Below are positions 27,315-36,122 of a stretch of DNA of 64,000 nt, one piece after another. Position numbers and translations under genes: made by a program. How positions within the stretch are numbered: the stretch's first letter is position 1; every line of letters starts with the position of its first letter. The DNA is from CBDDKS01 sp965230335 (GTDB lineage Bacteria > Pseudomonadota > Gammaproteobacteria > Enterobacterales > Kangiellaceae). The DNA is taken from positions 2,232,001-2,296,000 of the forward strand of contig CBDDKS010000006.1 in NCBI GenBank assembly GCA_965230335.1, read 5' to 3'. Under the pieces are notes generated by a model. It saw only the letters and a program-made list of their open reading frames with translations, did not search any database and had not been told where the DNA came from.

Positions 27315-29339
27315 ATGAAAAGAATTCTACAGCTGGAACATCAATTAGCCAATCAAATTGCAGCCGGTGAAGTTGTTGAGCGGCCGGCATCGGTTGTTAA
27401 AGAGTTGATTGAAAATTCAATTGATGCACAGGCAACAAGAATTCAGGTTGATATTGAACGTGGTGGTGCTCGTTTAATTCGGATTAAAGATGATGGACTG
27501 GGTATTCATCCAGATGATCTGGCTTTGGCTTTAAGCCGGCATGCGACCAGTAAAATTCATAGTTTTGAAGAATTATGTGCTTTAAATACTTTGGGCTTTC
27601 GGGGAGAAGCTTTGGCCAGTATCGCTTCTGTCTCTCATTTGATTTTACAAAGCCGGCTGCGTGATCATCAACAAGGCTGGCAAGCCATTGCTGAAGGCAG
27701 AGACATGCAGGCAAAAGTGATGCCTGTTGCGGCTCAGGAAGGCACCTGCGTAGAGGTTCGTGATTTATTTTTTAATACACCAGCAAGACGTAAATTTTTA
27801 CGAGCAGAAAAAACAGAATTTTTACATATAGAGGATGTGATAAAACGTGCTGCTGTATCGAATCCCAGTGTGGCTTTTGTTCTAAAGCATAATGGTAAAG
27901 TGGTCAAGCGTTACGCAGCAGTGGATGATTTTATGCAGTTGTTACCTAAAATTACATCTGCACTGGGTCAAACTTTTACAAAGTCTGCCATAGAGTTTTC
28001 TGGAAATCTGGATGAACTGAATGTGTTTGGTTGGTTAGGTGACATTCAACACCACCGTAGTGAGTCGGATGCACAGTTGGTTTTCGTCAATGGACGTGCG
28101 GTTAAAGACAAATTATTGTTTCATGCTGTACGTCAGGCTTATAGTGATCATATTCCACAAGGGCGTTTTGCGTCATTTATTATTTTTTTAACCTTACCCA
28201 GTGATCAGGTTGATGTGAATGTACATCCGACAAAACACGAAGTCCGTTTCCGTTATCCAAGACAGATACATGACTATCTTGTTAGTCTGGTTTCTCAAAG
28301 TTTATCCAAAACAGGCGATTTATTAAACATATCTGGTCTATCAGAAACAGACCACGCCATGGCCTCCAAAGATAACAAGGGATCGGATGAAGCTCCTTTA
28401 AATGAGACAGTACCTTTAAATGAGACAGCATCAGAACATGTTTTATCAGAAGAACATTCTTTATCAGAAAACACTTCTGTTTATCCATCTATGCAAGAGT
28501 CTCAGGCCAGGGTGTCAGCTCGTCCCAGTATGTCAAGGGTAAGAGAAGAAATGAAACATTATTTTTCTTCTGTTGCCGATAAGGCAGATAAAAAACAACA
28601 AGAATGGATCAATCAACAATGTTTCAATCAGAATAAACAGGAGCACTCTTCGACCTTACAAGATGATGGCAAAGATTTGCCCGTTTCTTTTTCGGAGCAG
28701 GAAAGTTATTTGGACAATAGCCTGGCCTGTGTATGGCTTAATCAAATCGCTATTTATTCAGACAATGAACAGCTTTGGTTGATTGATGCGCATGCTTTAT
28801 GGCTCCATGTCATTGAAACCAACTGGATGGCCGTTGAAAAAACACCACTATTGAATCAGGCCATATTGATACCCCATCGTTTAACATTAAATCATCCGGA
28901 AGTTTTCGAAGATGCAACTATTTTTGAGCAATTATTACAGTTAGGTTTTGAACTGAGTGTTGCCAATGATCATGACATTCTGATCAGAAAAATACCACAA
29001 ATGGATTGTATGCAAAATGCGACACCCCTATGGTTATTATTATTGCAACATTTAAGTGAACAGGTTGTGATTAACACCAGTTTAAAAGCGTTAATACAAC
29101 AATTGCTTCTTTTATTGAAAACAATACCTTTGGACAATGTTTTTGATTTAAAACACTGGTTTACTCAATGGATGTCAAAACATCAGCAGCAGACGGATTT
29201 ATGGCAAGCATTTTCAGGTACTATGACGGCGACTGCTATTGAACATCTGTTACCCACTTTTGCGGCAACTTCTACAGACAGTCATACAGAAGAATCCTCA
29301 GTAGAGACCACTGAGTTTAAAACAACCTGTGATATTTAG
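27315..29339 (+). CDS. mutL: DNA mismatch repair protein MutL
   Basis: A 674-residue GHKL ATPase linking MutS mismatch recognition to strand incision. Motifs: ELIENSIDAQA, IKDDGLGI, LGFRGEALASIASV, and DVNVHPTKHEVRF at the end of the N-terminal module. A variable linker (about 345-460) contains short repeats (PLNETVPLNETASEH). In the C-terminal part the endonuclease motif of MutH-less bacteria (DQHAxxER) is replaced by LIDAHALWLHV, which predicts a MutH-dependent system. Abuts amiB with no gap. Confidence 0.95.
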   Translation: MKRILQLEHQLANQIAAGEVVERPASVVKELIENSIDAQATRIQVDIERGGARLIRIKDDGLGIHPDDLALALSRHATSKIHSFEELCALNTLGFRGEALASIASVSHLILQSRLRDHQQGWQAIAEGRDMQAKVMPVAAQEGTCVEVRDLFFNTPARRKFLRAEKTEFLHIEDVIKRAAVSNPSVAFVLKHNGKVVKRYAAVDDFMQLLPKITSALGQTFTKSAIEFSGNLDELNVFGWLGDIQHHRSESDAQLVFVNGRAVKDKLLFHAVRQAYSDHIPQGRFASFIIFLTLPSDQVDVNVHPTKHEVRFRYPRQIHDYLVSLVSQSLSKTGDLLNISGLSETDHAMASKDNKGSDEAPLNETVPLNETASEHVLSEEHSLSENTSVYPSMQESQARVSARPSMSRVREEMKHYFSSVADKADKKQQEWINQQCFNQNKQEHSSTLQDDGKDLPVSFSEQESYLDNSLACVWLNQIAIYSDNEQLWLIDAHALWLHVIETNWMAVEKTPLLNQAILIPHRLTLNHPEVFEDATIFEQLLQLGFELSVANDHDILIRKIPQMDCMQNATPLWLLLLQHLSEQVVINTSLKALIQQLLLLLKTIPLDNVFDLKHWFTQWMSKHQQQTDLWQAFSGTMTATAIEHLLPTFAATSTDSHTEESSVETTEFKTTCDI

Positions 29340-29354
29340 AGGCGGTACTGAATA

Positions 29355-30293
29355 ATGGATGTTGCCTCCTATCCACCTGTTATTTTTTTAATGGGGCCGA
29401 CAGCCATCGGAAAAACAGAGTTAGCTATTGAATTGGTTGAACAGCTGAATGGGCATATCATCAGTGTTGATTCGGCCATGATCTATAAAGAGATGGATAT
29501 TGGAACAGCCAAACCCTCTGCTGAAGAACTGGCAAAAGCACCACATGAATTAATTGATATTTGTACACCAGATTCATTTTATTCAGCAGCAGAATTCAGA
29601 CGTGATGCTTTAGCTTGTATTGATCGATTGTATCGTCTTGGTAAAAGGCCGATTTTGGCAGGTGGGACCATGATGTACTTTAAAACCTTATTAGAAGGGT
29701 TACCACCACTGCCACCATCGGAACCTGAAGTGAGGACACATATTCAGGAAAAATTGAATCAGGAAGGCCCTAAAGCTCTACATCAATGGTTGCAGGATAT
29801 TGATCCTGTCTCTGCTCAAAGATTACATGAAAATGATTCACAGAGATTATCACGGGCCATTGAAGTTTTTTTAATTAGTGGCGTTGCTTTGTCTGACTGG
29901 CAACAACAAGAAGCCGAAACATTCCCTTACCCAGTGCAACAGTATGCATTGATACCAGAAGACAGAGCCTGGTTACATGAACGCATTGCTATTCGCTTTG
30001 AAAAGATGCTTGAGATGGGTTTTGAAGCAGAAGTGCGACAATTAGTATCTCGTTATCATTTAAAAGAGGAGATGCCATCTATGCGCTGCGTTGGGTATCG
30101 GCAAATGCTCCAATATCTTAACCAGGGCATCTCTATGGATGAGACACAGCAAAAAGCGGTTGCTGCGACTCGTCAATTGGCAAAACGCCAGTTAACCTGG
30201 TTACGTTCCTGGCCAAATTTAAAGACTTTTCATATATCTAAAAACAATATTTTTCCTGAAGTATTGAAATCCATCAAATCCGACACAATATAG
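29355..30293 (+). CDS. miaA: tRNA dimethylallyltransferase MiaA
   Basis: A 312-residue enzyme that prenylates A37 of tRNAs reading UNN codons. Seen: P-loop FLMGPTAIGKTEL, then VDSAMIYKEMDIGTAKP (the DSxQxY-type motif, here Met in place of Gln), GGTMMYFKTLLEG and MRCVGYRQM. Length normal. It follows mutL by 15 bases. Confidence 0.95.
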   Translation: MDVASYPPVIFLMGPTAIGKTELAIELVEQLNGHIISVDSAMIYKEMDIGTAKPSAEELAKAPHELIDICTPDSFYSAAEFRRDALACIDRLYRLGKRPILAGGTMMYFKTLLEGLPPLPPSEPEVRTHIQEKLNQEGPKALHQWLQDIDPVSAQRLHENDSQRLSRAIEVFLISGVALSDWQQQEAETFPYPVQQYALIPEDRAWLHERIAIRFEKMLEMGFEAEVRQLVSRYHLKEEMPSMRCVGYRQMLQYLNQGISMDETQQKAVAATRQLAKRQLTWLRSWPNLKTFHISKNNIFPEVLKSIKSDTI

Positions 30294-30602
30294 ATGCCAC
30301 GTGCCTTATAGATTGAGTCCTGTCTATTGAAGGTGTCTGCGTGTAGCACTTTAGAAACCACGTGCTACACTTATGAAGTGACTATGTAATGATTTATTGT
30401 GCAGTAATCCCATTTTGAGTCATTATTTGCCAATATTGGTTTGGGGAAAACCAATCGTTTCATTTTATGGGTGATTTTCGTATTCAGCAATCCAAAGAAT
30501 GCATGGTCATTAGTTGAACCATTATTCATTGTTTCAGTCAGAGCTAGTAATGAATAAACATAAAAATTTATGAATAATTAAACAAATTTTAAGGAGAACA
30601 TC
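30294..30602. other. Intergenic region before hfq
   Basis: About 310 bases without a gene. It holds a hairpin GTGTAGCAC (30341-30349) with GTGCTACAC (30362-30370), which lacks a T-run and so is not a standard terminator. It may protect or attenuate the miaA message. The hfq promoter probably lies in the second half, but I cannot pick a convincing -10/-35 pair. Confidence 0.4.
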
Positions 30603-30899
30603 ATGGCAAAAGGGCAGTCTTTACAAGACCCTTTTTTGAATGCGTTACGTCGAGAGCGTGTACCTGTTTCTATATATCTTGTTAATGGTATTAAACTACA
30701 AGGTCAAGTTGAATCCTTTGATCAATTTGTCGTATTGTTAAAAAATGCGGTTAGCCAAATGGTTTATAAACATGCCATATCCACTATTGTTCCTTCCAGA
30801 AATGTGCGCATGCCTCATCAAGGTGCGTCCAATCAGGAAGAAGTATCCAGTGAGACAGTCATCCCGCAGGATGAAGAGGATAGTTACGGAAATCTATAA
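30603..30899 (+). CDS. hfq: RNA chaperone Hfq
   Basis: A 98-residue Sm-like protein that pairs small RNAs with target messages. Sm1 ([19 protein letters not shown]) and Sm2 ([12 protein letters not shown]) are intact, as is the start [19 protein letters not shown]. The C-terminal tail is short (about 30 residues) and acidic. AAGGAG lies 8 bases before the ATG. It sits in its usual place between miaA and hflX. Confidence 0.97.
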   Translation: MAKGQSLQDPFLNALRRERVPVSIYLVNGIKLQGQVESFDQFVVLLKNAVSQMVYKHAISTIVPSRNVRMPHQGASNQEEVSSETVIPQDEEDSYGNL

Positions 30900-31015
30900 A
30901 GTCGTTTTAAGTGAATCAGTCGTTTTGATGAAGTCATTTTGGATGAATAAGCGGTATCATGTTTGTCAGGTGTGATCTGTCTAAAAGGGTATTATCATTT
31001 GGTTAGGATAAATTA

Positions 31016-32305
31016 GTGTTTGAACGTTATCAAAGCGGAGAAAATGCCATACTGGTTCATGTGGATTTTCCGGAACAGAGTAATCAGGAAGATTTGAATG
31101 AATTTATTGAATTGGTTCGTTCGGCTCAAATTGGTATTTTACAGGTAGTGACTTTGTCTCTACATACGCCGGTACCCAAATATTTTATTGGTAAAGGTAA
31201 AGTGGAGGAAATATCGGCTTTGGTTAAAAGCCACCAGGCCGATGTTATTTTATTTAACCATACACTATCCCCATCTCAGGAAAGAAATCTTGAACAGGTT
31301 TTGCAGTGCCGTGTTGTAGACAGAACGGGGCTGATTCTTGATATTTTTGCACAAAGAGCACAATCACACGAAGGTAAATTGCAAGTTGAGTTAGCTCAAT
31401 TGAGGCATCTTTCTACCCGTTTGGTTCGAGGGTGGACTCATCTGGAAAGACAAAAAGGGGGAATCGGGTTACGAGGGCCTGGTGAAACCCAGTTAGAAAC
31501 AGACAGACGATTATTGAGAGCTAGAATCAAAACCATTGATCATCGTTTGCAAAAGGTTGAGAAACAAAGAGCGCAGAGTCGTCGTTCACGCCAGCGGGCA
31601 AATTTAGCGTCTGTCTCTTTGGTGGGTTATACCAACGCAGGCAAATCAACCTTATTTAATCGTCTGACACAGTCGAATGTTTTGGCTGCTGATCAGCTGT
31701 TTGCAACCCTGGATCCTACCCATAGACGCTTATCATTGAGTGAACATTTATCAATTATTTTAGCGGATACAGTTGGATTTATCCGACATCTCCCCCATGA
31801 TCTAGTTGCAGCCTTTAAAGCAACGTTACAGGAAGGAAGAGAAGCCGATGTGCTATTGCATGTGATCGATGCTTCAGACGAGCGCCGCGAACAAAACAAA
31901 GAGCAGGTTTATGAGGTGTTAGACGAGATAGGAGCAGGGAATGTTACGGTAATGGAAGTGTATAACAAAATTGATGCCATAGAGGAGTTATTACCAAAAA
32001 GTGATATCTGCCCTGAAACAGGTCGCCACAGAGTTTGGTGCTCTGCAAAATCAGGAGAAGGCCTGTCATTGTTAAACGACATGATTATTCAGGCAGTAGC
32101 CGGTGTCTGGAAACAAGTGACATTAAAATTACCCGTGACTGAGATGTCGTTAAGAGGGCAGTTATACAATTTAAACAGTGTGCTCAATGAAAACATTACA
32201 GAAGAAGGGGATTTCTTACTTGATATTAAGTTGCAATTGTCTGATTGGAAACGGTTGCAACGTAAAAATGACGATGTGTTGTCATCTTTTGTGTATTTAG
32301 AATAA
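31016..32305 (+). CDS. hflX: GTPase HflX
   Basis: A 429-residue ribosome-associated GTPase that splits stalled 70S ribosomes. The HflX-specific N-terminal domain has PKYFIGKGKVEEI and the glycine-rich GGIGLRGPGETQLETDRR. The G domain has GYTNAGKSTLFN (G1), DTVGFIRHLPHDLV (G3) and YNKID (G4). GTG start at 31016. Next gene hflK follows in the same direction. Confidence 0.95.
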   Translation: MFERYQSGENAILVHVDFPEQSNQEDLNEFIELVRSAQIGILQVVTLSLHTPVPKYFIGKGKVEEISALVKSHQADVILFNHTLSPSQERNLEQVLQCRVVDRTGLILDIFAQRAQSHEGKLQVELAQLRHLSTRLVRGWTHLERQKGGIGLRGPGETQLETDRRLLRARIKTIDHRLQKVEKQRAQSRRSRQRANLASVSLVGYTNAGKSTLFNRLTQSNVLAADQLFATLDPTHRRLSLSEHLSIILADTVGFIRHLPHDLVAAFKATLQEGREADVLLHVIDASDERREQNKEQVYEVLDEIGAGNVTVMEVYNKIDAIEELLPKSDICPETGRHRVWCSAKSGEGLSLLNDMIIQAVAGVWKQVTLKLPVTEMSLRGQLYNLNSVLNENITEEGDFLLDIKLQLSDWKRLQRKNDDVLSSFVYLE

Positions 32306-32394
32306 CCTGAATACAGGATAAATACACAATACACTTGAACAAGGCCTCTTGCATCTCTACAATTTGAGGCCAATTTACTTTTTTGGAGAAGACT

Positions 32395-33423
32395 ATGTCC
32401 TGGAATTCACCGGGCGGTAACAATAACGGTAATAAAGATCCCTGGGGTAATCGCAATAACCAGAGTGGCCCACCTGATTTGGATGAGGTATTTAAAAACC
32501 TTTGGAAAAAGATCAGTGGTGGTAAAGGCTCTGGTTCAAATAATAAACCGGGGGCTTCGAAAAGCTTTTTTATAACCGGCATTGTTGTATTGATTGCCAT
32601 ATGGGGTTTTGCCGGGTTTTATACCGTTAAAGAGTTGGAGGAAGGCGTTATTCTTCGTTTGGGAAAATACCATACGACGGTAAGACCAGGTTTGGGTTGG
32701 CGCCCCGTTGGTATTGACACATTGCAAAAGGTGAATGTGACTCAATTACAGGAAGTACGCGTTAATGGAGAAATGCTTTCCAAAGATATTAATGTGATTC
32801 AAGTGGATATTGGTATTCAATACCGAATAGATAACCCACAAAATTATTTATTTAATGTAGTGGATCCAGAAGACACTTTAAGGCATGCGGCGGAAAGTGC
32901 ATTACGACAAGTTGTCGGTAATACCGTAGTCGATGATATATTGACTGATAAAAAAGATATTGCTAAAGAGTCTATTACACAAGTATTAGAGCAAGTTTTA
33001 GAGGCCTATAGCACAGGGCTGAGAGTGGTTCAGGTGACTTTGGAGAGAGCGCGTCCTCCACAACAGGTGAACGATGCTTTTGAAGAAGTGAATCGTGCTG
33101 AACAAGATCAAATAAAGTTTGTTCAAGACGCGGAAGCTTACAGAAATAAAGAGTTGCCTTTAGCCAGAGCGGAAGCAGAAAAAATAAAGCAACAGGCTTC
33201 AGCTTATGATGCTCAGGTAGTGGCCAAAGCCAATGGTGAGGTAGAGCGTTTTAAACAGTTATTGCCTCAGTATTTGGCAGCACCGAATGTGACTCGAGAG
33301 CGTTTGTATATTGAAGCGGTTGAAGAAGTCTTGTCTAATTCAACTAAAGTCATGATTGATGTCGATGGTGGTAATAACATGATGTATTTACCGCTTGATC
33401 AATTAATGAAAAATAAAAAGTAA
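32395..33423 (+). CDS. hflK: HflK, FtsH protease regulator
   Basis: A 342-residue inner-membrane SPFH/band-7 protein that forms the HflKC cage around FtsH. The N-terminus is Gly/Asn rich (MSWNSPGGNNNGNKDPWG), then one membrane helix (near residues 65-83) and the band-7 domain. I start at ATG 32395 with GGAGAA just upstream and homology to MxWNxPGG starts; TTG 32383 is in frame but less likely. Confidence 0.95.
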   Translation: MSWNSPGGNNNGNKDPWGNRNNQSGPPDLDEVFKNLWKKISGGKGSGSNNKPGASKSFFITGIVVLIAIWGFAGFYTVKELEEGVILRLGKYHTTVRPGLGWRPVGIDTLQKVNVTQLQEVRVNGEMLSKDINVIQVDIGIQYRIDNPQNYLFNVVDPEDTLRHAAESALRQVVGNTVVDDILTDKKDIAKESITQVLEQVLEAYSTGLRVVQVTLERARPPQQVNDAFEEVNRAEQDQIKFVQDAEAYRNKELPLARAEAEKIKQQASAYDAQVVAKANGEVERFKQLLPQYLAAPNVTRERLYIEAVEEVLSNSTKVMIDVDGGNNMMYLPLDQLMKNKK

Positions 33424-33456
33424 TTGATAAAGTCTATCGACTGAGGAGAAGAATTC

Positions 33457-34359
33457 ATGCAGCCATCCAGTTTTTTTTCTATAGTGATGTTACTCATCTT
33501 TATTATTGTTGGTGCAAACAGCTTTTTTGTTATTAATGAAACCCAAAAAGGGCTTATTTTAAAGTTTTCCAAAGTCCATCGTGATTCAGAGAATATTCCG
33601 ATTATTTATGATCCTGGATTACACCTTAAATGGCCTTTTATTGAAACTCCGGTAGTGATTGAAAAGCGTATTCAAACAATGGATGGACAACCCGATACGT
33701 TTATTACATCAGATAAACAAAATGTTCTTGTTGATACTTATGTACAGTGGCAAGTTGGAAGAAACAGTTTTGCTCAGTTTTATTTAAGAACACGCGGTGA
33801 CAGTCGAAATGCAGAAGGTTTTTTGGATAAACTGGTTGATAATGCCTTGCGGGATGAGTTCGGTAAGTTTTCTATAAAAGAAGCCATTTCTACGCAAAGA
33901 CAAGATATGATGGAGAGAATTAAAAATAGCGTCAATGAAAAAACTTTGGAAGAGTATGGTATTGAAGTAGTAGATATTCGTGTGAAAAAAGTGAATTACA
34001 ATGAAAAAGTACTTAATACCGTTTATGAACAAATTATTTCTGAACGTAAAGCCAAAGCCGTTGCAATACGCAGTGAAGGGCGGGAAAAAGCCAATATTAT
34101 TGTTGCTGAAACCGATGCTGATGTGAAAAAAATCAAAGCTGAGGCTGATGAGTTTGCACGTTCATTACGAGGTCAGGCCGATGCAAGAGTCGCTGAGGTT
34201 TATGCTAATACTTATAAGAAGGCCCCTGAATTTTATTCTTTTCTAAGAAGCTTGGATGCCTATAAAGCTTCCTTTAGTTCAAAAGAAGATGTGTTGGTGA
34301 TTAAACCGGATAGTGAATTTTTTAGATATTTAAAAAATGTAAAAGGAAGCAAGCAGTAA
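33457..34359 (+). CDS. hflC: HflC, FtsH protease regulator
   Basis: A 300-residue SPFH/band-7 partner of HflK with a single N-terminal membrane helix (residues 7-25). Typical blocks are seen: NETQKGLILKF, the RIQTMDGQPDTFITSDKQ region, and GREKANIIVAETDADVKK. It follows hflK by 33 bases with GAGGAG upstream. Last gene of the hfl block. Confidence 0.95.
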   Translation: MQPSSFFSIVMLLIFIIVGANSFFVINETQKGLILKFSKVHRDSENIPIIYDPGLHLKWPFIETPVVIEKRIQTMDGQPDTFITSDKQNVLVDTYVQWQVGRNSFAQFYLRTRGDSRNAEGFLDKLVDNALRDEFGKFSIKEAISTQRQDMMERIKNSVNEKTLEEYGIEVVDIRVKKVNYNEKVLNTVYEQIISERKAKAVAIRSEGREKANIIVAETDADVKKIKAEADEFARSLRGQADARVAEVYANTYKKAPEFYSFLRSLDAYKASFSSKEDVLVIKPDSEFFRYLKNVKGSKQ

Positions 34360-34368
34360 GTGATTGAT

Positions 34369-34409
34369 GCCTGTTAGCTCTGTACTATTTTAGAAGAGAG
34401 CTAACAGGC
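34369..34409. terminator. Hairpin between convergent genes
   Basis: A perfect 13-bp stem GCCTGTTAGCTCT (34369-34381) with its complement (34397-34409) lies between hflC and the convergent thioredoxin-fold gene. There is no T-run on either strand, so it may stop transcription weakly or only protect 3' ends. Confidence 0.45.
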
Positions 34410-34427
34410 TAAAAAAACAAGAAGGAT

Positions 34428-35069
34428 TTATTGGGATAGTATTTGTTTTACCCTTTCAAGTAATTGGTCATGAGGCAAGCGAACTGAATATTTGGGCTCC
34501 GAGAACACATATCGAACAACTCCTTTTTTATCAATAAAGAAAACAGAAGGAACAGGAAGTGCCTGATGTTTATCAAGAGATGATCCTTTTATCGTTGGTC
34601 TTTTTTTCAAAAATTTGGATGTACGTTCATCTTTAAAAGCAATACCTAAAGCCGATGATGCCTTTAAATCAGCGTCTGAATAAATGGTATAAGGTAAATG
34701 TTCAATCAGTTTTTGAGTACTTTTTTGTAAACTGGAATGTAAAGCCTGCGGGCTGTCGCCACTGAGAAACAGTGTTTTAACGCCCAGCTTTCCCAGCTCT
34801 GGCAATACGTGTCTTAATGATGACAATTGTCTGTTGCAATAACCACACCATCCACCTCGATAGGTAATAATTAATGTAGGTTTGGATAATTTGTTAGGAG
34901 TGAATTGATAAGGTTTATTATAAATATCATATACGGTGAAATCAGGTGCTTGTGTGCCTACTTTAATGGGTTGAGTATCTTTGGCACTTTTTGCAATATT
35001 TAAAGCATGACTATTAAAGGATATTAAGCTGAAGCACAATATGAAAAATACATGGTGAAAAGTTGACAT
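34428..35069 (-). CDS. Exported peroxiredoxin/thioredoxin-fold protein
   Basis: I start at ATG 35069 (MSTFHHVFFILCFSLISF), giving a signal peptide; a longer frame to 35144 adds a non-homologous tail. The 213-residue product has a redoxin (AhpC/TSA-like) domain: GTQAPDFTVYDIYNKPYQF, then YRGGWCGYCNRQLSSL with a CxxC redox centre, and SVFFIDKKGVVRYVF near the end. It is probably a periplasmic thiol reductase or peroxide-reducing protein. Substrate unknown. Three 17-bp repeats lie upstream at 35166-35209. Confidence 0.82.
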   Translation of the reverse strand: MSTFHHVFFILCFSLISFNSHALNIAKSAKDTQPIKVGTQAPDFTVYDIYNKPYQFTPNKLSKPTLIITYRGGWCGYCNRQLSSLRHVLPELGKLGVKTLFLSGDSPQALHSSLQKSTQKLIEHLPYTIYSDADLKASSALGIAFKDERTSKFLKKRPTIKGSSLDKHQALPVPSVFFIDKKGVVRYVFSEPKYSVRLPHDQLLERVKQILSQ

Positions 35070-35165
35070 AAATGAAGCCTTTATGAGAGTGGTTGATTTA
35101 TTTGGGTGACGTGAAATCGATAGACTTTCGCCGCTCGAATTCAATAGACAGAATATAGGGTATAT

Positions 35166-35209
35166 TGTTACAAAAAAAGAGCTGTTACAAAAAAAGAGTT
35201 GTTACAAAG
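35166..35209. repeat. Three 17-bp tandem repeats upstream of the redoxin gene
   Basis: TGTTACAAAAAAAGAGC, TGTTACAAAAAAAGAGT and a partial third TGTTACAAAG stand head to tail with period 17. They lie about 100-140 bases upstream of the start of the redoxin gene. They may be regulator half-sites or a slippage-prone minisatellite. Confidence 0.75.
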
Positions 35210-35334
35210 TCAAAATAGTCTGATTCAGTGATATCAAGATAATCCACTTTTATGAATATTCAGACTTTCATCCCTGAAGGCGTTTTGTTGGCTTTGCCGC
35301 TCTTGGGAAAATAGCGAAGCGATGCGAAATAATT

Positions 35335-35925
35335 TTAATGGGTTTTAGGCGGTGGATTTTTTAAAGAAGTCAGATAGTCTTCAAGGCATGAAACCATATT
35401 ACGCAATAAGGAGGCGTTTTGGTAGGTTTTTGATAAACCTATCATTCCCTGGAAAATAGCGAGTAAGAAGTGAGCGATGTCATGGGCAGACTTATCTGAT
35501 TTCAGGTGACCTAATGCTATTTGTTGCTCAAAAACTTTCTCCATTGCTGCTGACCATGCTTGATAAATAGCTTGTATTCTTTGATGGAAGCCTGCATCAA
35601 TGGGTGACATTTCCTGTGATAAATTATTAACAGGACAACCCAGTTCTAATTTTTCGGGATGACAATTGTCATTAATTTGCTGATGACAAATATCAATGAG
35701 TGTTTTTATAGGATCTTGAGTATTTTCTAATGGCTTTACCCATGTTTCTAAAACATAAGGTAATAATAATTCATCAACAACAGCATATCCCAATTCCTGT
35801 TTATTTTTAAAATGATGATAAAGTGCGCCTTTCGTTAAATGTGTCTTTGAAAGAATGTTATCAACACGCATACCTTGAAATCCATAGAGATGAATTTCAT
35901 CCAAAGCCGCCTGAAGGATTTTCAA
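35335..35925 (-). CDS. TetR-family regulator with disrupted N-terminus
   Basis: A DNA-binding TetR/AcrR protein: helix-turn-helix MRVDNILSKTHLTKGALYHHF, then the KNKQELGYAVVDE boundary and a helical ligand-binding domain with LELGCPVNNL. The frame has no ATG; the only start is TTG 35925, which would begin inside the usual first helix (the preceding codons read K-T-A-D-E-T-R). An in-frame stop lies 16 codons further upstream, inside the palindromic repeat at 35946-36101. The repeat seems to have displaced the native start, so the protein may be shortened by ~8 residues, poorly made or inactive. It likely once controlled the MMPL operon next door. Confidence 0.75.
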   Translation of the reverse strand: MKILQAALDEIHLYGFQGMRVDNILSKTHLTKGALYHHFKNKQELGYAVVDELLLPYVLETWVKPLENTQDPIKTLIDICHQQINDNCHPEKLELGCPVNNLSQEMSPIDAGFHQRIQAIYQAWSAAMEKVFEQQIALGHLKSDKSAHDIAHFLLAIFQGMIGLSKTYQNASLLRNMVSCLEDYLTSLKNPPPKTH

Positions 35926-35945
35926 GCGGGTTTCATCGGCAGTTT

Positions 35946-36101
35946 TTAGGGGCTGTTTATCTTTTATAGTTTACACCTGTTCATTTTGTAAAAGCTTCAA
36001 TCAAGGCACGAAGAGTGCAGTTTGGTTATTCCAAATAAGCGATAAGTAACGTAGAGGGAAGCTTTTACAGGTTTAAACTATAAAAGATAAACAGCCTCTA
36101 A
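35946..36101. repeat. Palindromic dispersed repeat, copy B (156 bp, MITE-like)
   Basis: Outer arms TTAGGGGCTGTTTATCTTTTATAGTTTA (in two parts, 35946-35973) and 36074-36101 are inverted with one mismatch. Inside them GTAAAAGCTTC and GAAGCTTTTAC form a second inverted pair. The left half, read on the minus strand, matches copy C at 40389-40450. It separates the LolA-like gene from tetR and sits about 20 bases before the tetR start. Confidence 0.88.
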
Positions 36102-36122
36102 TATTTCTGACATAAAAATGAG

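Noticed and set aside
34369..34409. Hairpin between hflC and redoxin as a copy of the dispersed repeat family
   Set aside because: It shares only CCTGTT; the rest (AGCTCT) differs from the AAACAGSCTCTA core.
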